Positions 28,915-32,018 of a stretch of DNA of 32,018 bases are shown here, in pieces. The position numbers were made by a program, and so were the translations under genes. The stretch spans positions 1 to 32,018 of IMG/VR virus record IMGVR_UViG_3300006919_000232; one strand, given 5' to 3'. How positions within the stretch are numbered: position 1 is the stretch's first letter; each line of letters opens with the position of its first letter. The DNA is from a virus. Below the pieces are notes generated by a model. It did not search any database. It saw only the letters and a list, made by a program, of their open reading frames with translations, and was not told the DNA's origin.

Positions 28915-30464
28915 TGAGCGTAAGCACAACAACTTCTCAGGGAAATACTGTAGACGTTTCAGTATCTGGTAGTAATACGATAAGCTTAACTCAATCATCA
29001 ACTAGTATAAGCGTATCTACTCCAGCTATATCTAATATAGTTGTTACAGAAAAAGGCCCAAAAGGATCTACAGGTATTACAGGAGCTACAGGAGCTACAG
29101 GAGCTACAGGGCCTGCAGGCTCGTCATACGGTATTTCTTGTGTAGATGGAGATAATTCTGACGAAGAAAAAATAAGACTAACAGGTAGCGACTCATCTAC
29201 AGATGACGTTGTACTTGAAGCTGGTACTGGATTAAGTATAGCTAGAAGTGGTGATAAAATTACTCTTACAAATACTGTATCAGATACAGATACTAACACT
29301 CAATTATCTACTGAAGAAGTTCAAGATATTGTTGGCGGCATGTTTAGCTCTAATACTGAAACTAGAGTTACAGCTACATATGTTGATGGAGGAGATGGGG
29401 CTGGTAAAATAAATGTGGTTGTTGATGATATGACAGCTAATGACAATACTCAACTATCTACAGAAGAGGTTCAAGATATTGCAGGGCCTTTAGTTGCTAC
29501 TGGTGGAACTAAAACCAACATTGCAGTTACGTATGATGATGCTAGCGGTAACATGGATTTTGTTGTGGCTTCAGACTTAAATACTACAGGTAATGCTGGC
29601 ACAGCTACTGCTTTGGCAACAGCTAGAGCTATTAATGGGGTTGATTTTGACGGTTCTGCTGCAATAACTGTTACAGCCGCAGGGTCTACTTTATCTGATA
29701 CGGTGACGGTAGCTAAAGGTGGTACTGGATTAACAACAGTCGCAACAAATACAATATTGACGGGAAATGGGACTGGCGCTTTAACATCAAATGCTAACTT
29801 TTCTTTTGCAAACAGCCGTCTTGCTATTGGTGATGCTACAACAGATATTCAACCCTACGTACTCATGCGTAATGATGAAAATTCGTTAGAAATAGGCTTA
29901 TCCAATACCGCTGATGACTTTGTAGTTGGATCAGCCGACGGAGACGTTGTTATAAACTCTGTTGGGGATCACAATGTTATTATAGGTCAAAATGATGTTC
30001 CAGCTTTAACAGTAGACACAAACGGTGATTCTAATTTTAACCGTAGATTCTCTCCCACTGGAAATACAGACGGAGAGCATGAAGGTGATGTGGTTTATTT
30101 TGGCTCAACTACTTCAATGACTCTTGGCAAAATATATCATTATAAATCTGATGGCACATGGGAATTAGCAAATGCAGATGATGCTTCTACATGTGATGGG
30201 TTATTAGCGATTGCTTTAGGTGCGGCATCAGATACAAATGGGATGCTTTTAAGAGGTATGGTGACTTTAGACCACGATCCTGGGACCATGGGAGATGTCT
30301 TGTATGTTCAATCCGACAACGCTGGAACGCCTGGAAACGCTACAGCTACAGCTCCTTCTGCAAATGGTGATTGTGTTCGTGTTGTAGGGTATCAAATTTA
30401 TCATAACTCAGCTGGAAATATTTGGTTTAACCCAGACGGAACGTTTGTTGAAGTAACAGCGTAA
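28914..30464 (+). CDS. Tail fibre with collagen-like region
   Basis: A 516-aa fibre. Residues 48-69 are collagen-like (GxT/GxK triplets, GPKGSTGITGATG), and NTQLSTEEVQDI occurs twice (about 126 and 178), marking repeated fibre modules. TVAKGGTGLTT and TGNGTGAL are typical tail-fibre linker motifs. The C-terminal 140 residues (GDVVYFGSTTSMTLGKIYHYKSDG...) are a folded tip domain of a common phage type. It would trimerise and contact the host surface. It is preceded by the BppU-like protein and followed by another beta-rich virion protein. Confidence 0.75.
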   Translation: MSVSTTTSQGNTVDVSVSGSNTISLTQSSTSISVSTPAISNIVVTEKGPKGSTGITGATGATGATGPAGSSYGISCVDGDNSDEEKIRLTGSDSSTDDVVLEAGTGLSIARSGDKITLTNTVSDTDTNTQLSTEEVQDIVGGMFSSNTETRVTATYVDGGDGAGKINVVVDDMTANDNTQLSTEEVQDIAGPLVATGGTKTNIAVTYDDASGNMDFVVASDLNTTGNAGTATALATARAINGVDFDGSAAITVTAAGSTLSDTVTVAKGGTGLTTVATNTILTGNGTGALTSNANFSFANSRLAIGDATTDIQPYVLMRNDENSLEIGLSNTADDFVVGSADGDVVINSVGDHNVIIGQNDVPALTVDTNGDSNFNRRFSPTGNTDGEHEGDVVYFGSTTSMTLGKIYHYKSDGTWELANADDASTCDGLLAIALGAASDTNGMLLRGMVTLDHDPGTMGDVLYVQSDNAGTPGNATATAPSANGDCVRVVGYQIYHNSAGNIWFNPDGTFVEVTA

Positions 30465-31051
30465 TGCCAACAGTAGTATTAAGACCTTCATCGGAAATTA
30501 GTTCAGGTAACTGGGATGACTCAGCAACTTCTGGATCATTTGATGTTGCGAAAATAAACGATTCTGACAATTCTACGTATGTAAATAATTCTACTCAAAA
30601 CCAAAGTTTTATAGTTCATTTAGATGACACAAGCGGATTAAGTGGAGCTACGTTTAATAACTTCGTTGTCACAGCAATATTTCAAAAACATGGGGGGAGA
30701 GGAGCTGATGCTAGCTTTGAAGTAAAAATAGGTGACGCTTCATCAGTAACAACTTTTGGAAATATTAGTGATTCAGTTTTTGTTACAACAAACTCCTCTG
30801 CTACAACTATTAATGCTAATTCTATAAACTTTGGGGGTAGTGTTTCTGCTAGCGATGTAGATGACATGAGGCTTTCAGTAACTACTACTGACGGCACTCA
30901 AGTTAGAATTTTTGAACTCTATGTAACGGTAGATTACACAGCGGCGGCGACTGGATATACACACGATGTAATCGGCGTGGCTGCAGCTAGTATAGGAAAA
31001 ATAAATACAGTAGCTACAGCTAACGTTGGTAAAATGAATAGCGTAGATTAA
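30464..31051 (+). CDS. Beta-rich tail-associated protein with IGVAxAxIxKxN tail repeats, 195 aa
   Basis: The main part (1-160) is Thr/Ser/Asp-rich beta structure (QSFIVHLDD, TAIFQKHGGRGADASFEVKIG, VRIFELYVTVDY). The last 25 residues hold two related short motifs, VIGVAAASIGKINTV and ATANVGKMNSV, of the type found at ends of many phage virion proteins, possibly an attachment tag. The gene shares one base with the fibre gene. Probably part of the tail tip or fibre complex. Confidence 0.6.
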   Translation: MPTVVLRPSSEISSGNWDDSATSGSFDVAKINDSDNSTYVNNSTQNQSFIVHLDDTSGLSGATFNNFVVTAIFQKHGGRGADASFEVKIGDASSVTTFGNISDSVFVTTNSSATTINANSINFGGSVSASDVDDMRLSVTTTDGTQVRIFELYVTVDYTAAATGYTHDVIGVAAASIGKINTVATANVGKMNSVD

Positions 31052-31055
31052 TTAG

Positions 31056-31063
31056 TATATTTG
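31056..31063 (+). promoter_or_regulatory. TATATTTG, -7-like box before the 67-aa gene
   Basis: TAnnTTTG match 4 nt before the ATG at 31068. The nearest upstream TTG (31026) is 27 nt away, too far for a standard -33 element. Confidence 0.4.
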
Positions 31064-31067
31064 AATT

Positions 31068-31271
31068 ATGTCTTACTCAACAAATAAAACAACTAAAAAA
31101 AGAATAGATTCTCTTTTAGAAAAAAATTCTTTTTATCAATCATCTAATATGTGTGTTACAAATAGTAAAACAGTTAGAGAAAATATAAACAGACATTGTA
31201 GAGTGAACTTTATTAACCCTATAAAAGATATTGATGAAGTTTTTTATAAAACAATATCCGTAGGATCTTAA
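31068..31271 (+). CDS. Small basic hypothetical protein, 67 aa
   Basis: The product (MSYSTNKTTKKRIDSLLEKNSFYQSSN...) is Ser/Asn/Lys rich with one helix. No family recognised. It is the first gene of a run of small basic late proteins, 1 bp before the next start. Confidence 0.55.
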   Translation: MSYSTNKTTKKRIDSLLEKNSFYQSSNMCVTNSKTVRENINRHCRVNFINPIKDIDEVFYKTISVGS

Positions 31272-31272
31272 C

Positions 31273-31467
31273 ATGGCTAAAGTTGTAAAATATAAAAAAG
31301 GAGGTAAACTTTCTATAAGCAGTAAAACTGTGTCTGTAGATCCTCCACAAGGTTATCACTGGATGGAGGAACAAGGAAGATACTACCTTATGAAAGGTAG
31401 TTATAAGCCTCATCCTGGAGCTATAAAAAAAGCAAAATTTAAAACAGCAAATCACCCTAAAGGATAA
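31273..31467 (+). CDS. Small KYKKGG protein, 64 aa
   Basis: It begins MAKVVKYKKGGKL and continues VDPPQGYHWMEEQGRYYLMKGSYKPHPGAIKKAKF (22-56), a conserved pattern known to me from small late proteins in marine phages. It is very basic. It is probably a minor capsid or DNA-associated protein. The stop overlaps the next start (TAATG). Confidence 0.65.
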   Translation: MAKVVKYKKGGKLSISSKTVSVDPPQGYHWMEEQGRYYLMKGSYKPHPGAIKKAKFKTANHPKG

Positions 31468-31643
31468 TGCCAAGGCCTCTTAAAAAAAATAATATTATGA
31501 AGAAAGGTGGTAGCACAAAAGATGCGTGTTATCACAAAGTAAAAGCTAGATATAAAGTATGGCCTTCTGCTTATGCATCTGGTGCTTTAGCTAAATGTAG
31601 AAAAGTAGGTGCTGCTAATTGGGGCAATAAAAGCAAAAAGTAA
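31467..31643 (+). CDS. Small protein with YKVWPSAYASGAL motif, 58 aa
   Basis: From ATG 31467: MKKGGSTKDACYHKVKARYK (11-30), then VWPSAYASGALAKCRKVGAANWGNKSKK. The CYxKVKxRYxxWPSAYASGALxKCRxxGAxxWG pattern is widespread in phages and large DNA viruses, with two cysteines and a basic body. The role is unknown; a virion or DNA-condensing function is often suspected. It again has a GG near the N-terminus, and shares one base with each neighbour. Confidence 0.7.
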   Translation: MPRPLKKNNIMKKGGSTKDACYHKVKARYKVWPSAYASGALAKCRKVGAANWGNKSKK

Positions 31644-31891
31644 TGGCTGTACGCAAAACAAAAAAAGGCCTTGCGTTAAAAAGATGGTTTAAAGAAAAAT
31701 GGAGAACACCTAGAGGAAAGAAAAAATATAAAGGCAAGGATAGAACTTTTAGACCTACAGTTCGTGTGTCAAAAAAAACACCTTCAACATGGTCTGAGTT
31801 AAGTCCTTCAGAAAAGGCTAGAGCTGCAAAAGAAAAACGAACAAAAGGAAGAGTGTCTAGATATAAGGTCAAGAAAAAGACAAAGAAATAA
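31643..31891 (+). CDS. DUF5872-like basic protein, 82 aa
   Basis: Very rich in Lys and Arg, with KGLALKRWFKEKWRTPRGKKKYKGKDRTFRPTVRVSKKTPSTWSELSPSEKARAAKEK: the WFKEKW opening and the basic SPSEKARA end fit the DUF5872 type found in phages and giant viruses. Probably a virion or DNA-binding protein. It is the second of two consecutive proteins of this general type. Confidence 0.65.
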   Translation: MAVRKTKKGLALKRWFKEKWRTPRGKKKYKGKDRTFRPTVRVSKKTPSTWSELSPSEKARAAKEKRTKGRVSRYKVKKKTKK

Positions 31892-31895
31892 TAAG

Positions 31896-31903
31896 TATAT
31901 TTG
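31896..31903 (+). promoter_or_regulatory. TATATTTG, -7-like box before the last gene
   Basis: TAnnTTTG match in the gap after the DUF5872-like gene, 20 nt before the ATG at 31924. No -33 TTG. Confidence 0.45.
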
Positions 31904-31923
31904 CATATAAATAACTATTAATT

Positions 31924-32018
31924 ATGGCAACAACAACTGCAACATTAACACTTTCGAGCGCTGACCTAACTGGTGACGCTCTATCGTTGTCTACAACGGC
32001 AACACTAACTAAAGCTGG
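31924..32018 (+). CDS. Start of a Thr/Ser-rich virion protein (cut by window end)
   Basis: Only the first 31 residues are visible: MATTTATLTLSSADLTGDALSL, then STTATLTKA. The MATTTATLTLSS opening is typical, as far as I recall, of a virion protein of marine Bacteroidota phages. It follows a TATATTTG box, which suggests strong late expression. Major capsid or tail protein cannot be decided from this fragment. Confidence 0.5.
   Translation, partial: MATTTATLTLSSADLTGDALSLSTTATLTKA

Noticed and set aside
1-32018. CRISPR arrays, insertion sequences, integrase and attachment sites
   Set aside because: No regularly spaced repeats, no transposase or recombinase-like protein, and no terminal inverted repeats were seen.

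Overview
The window looks like part of a tailed-phage genome (virus or prophage) infecting a Bacteroidota host, most likely a marine flavobacterium. The evidence is low G+C, starts without Shine-Dalgarno sequences and with A-rich leaders, several TAnnTTTG motifs (the -7 box of the Bacteroidota primary sigma factor) in front of late genes, a VirE-N/DnaB-like primase-helicase, a Gp88-family protein, and large terminase and portal proteins resembling those of Bacteroidota podoviruses (crAss-like and Cellulophaga phages). No integrase, RNA polymerase or ribosomal gene is visible. Both ends cut through genes.

Left arm, 1-13364, all on the minus strand: about 38 tightly packed, mostly overlapping early genes. 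Reading leftwards from 13364, it starts with two related basic proteins. Next come many small unknown proteins, including four paralogues sharing a HTSWDWLMPV-type core. It ends in a DNA cassette: Gp88-like protein, tRNA-like RNA, small unknowns, ssDNA-annealing protein, RecE-like PD-(D/E)XK nuclease, small SSB-like protein, Nmad1/DUF1599 protein and primase-helicase. Four related palindromes (6060, 11044, 12525, 13401) punctuate this arm, and two of them are identical over 69 bp.

Centre, 13365-14121: a 757-bp gene-free divergence zone with a GC-rich block (about 48% over 13561-13740 by hand count) holding several short direct and inverted repeats. It ends in a rightward terminator-like hairpin at 14080.

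Right arm, 14122-32018, plus strand apart from one gene: late functions. These are a 1048-aa protein with a probable lysozyme-like region and an HELIH metallopeptidase-like motif, structural proteins, a DUF5675 protein, a LamG-like adhesin, a GroES-like cochaperonin, an HNH nuclease, a lipoprotein, the large terminase, the portal, tail or fibre proteins, two DUF5872-type basic proteins, and the start of another structural protein. A single minus-strand gene (20305-20727), probably a winged-helix regulator, interrupts the arm and has its own divergent promoter-like region.

The two arms carry different control signals: palindromes between early units, and TAnnTTTG boxes unusually close to late start codons. 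This suggests two regulatory classes. Function calls rest on motifs read by eye; no database search was run.
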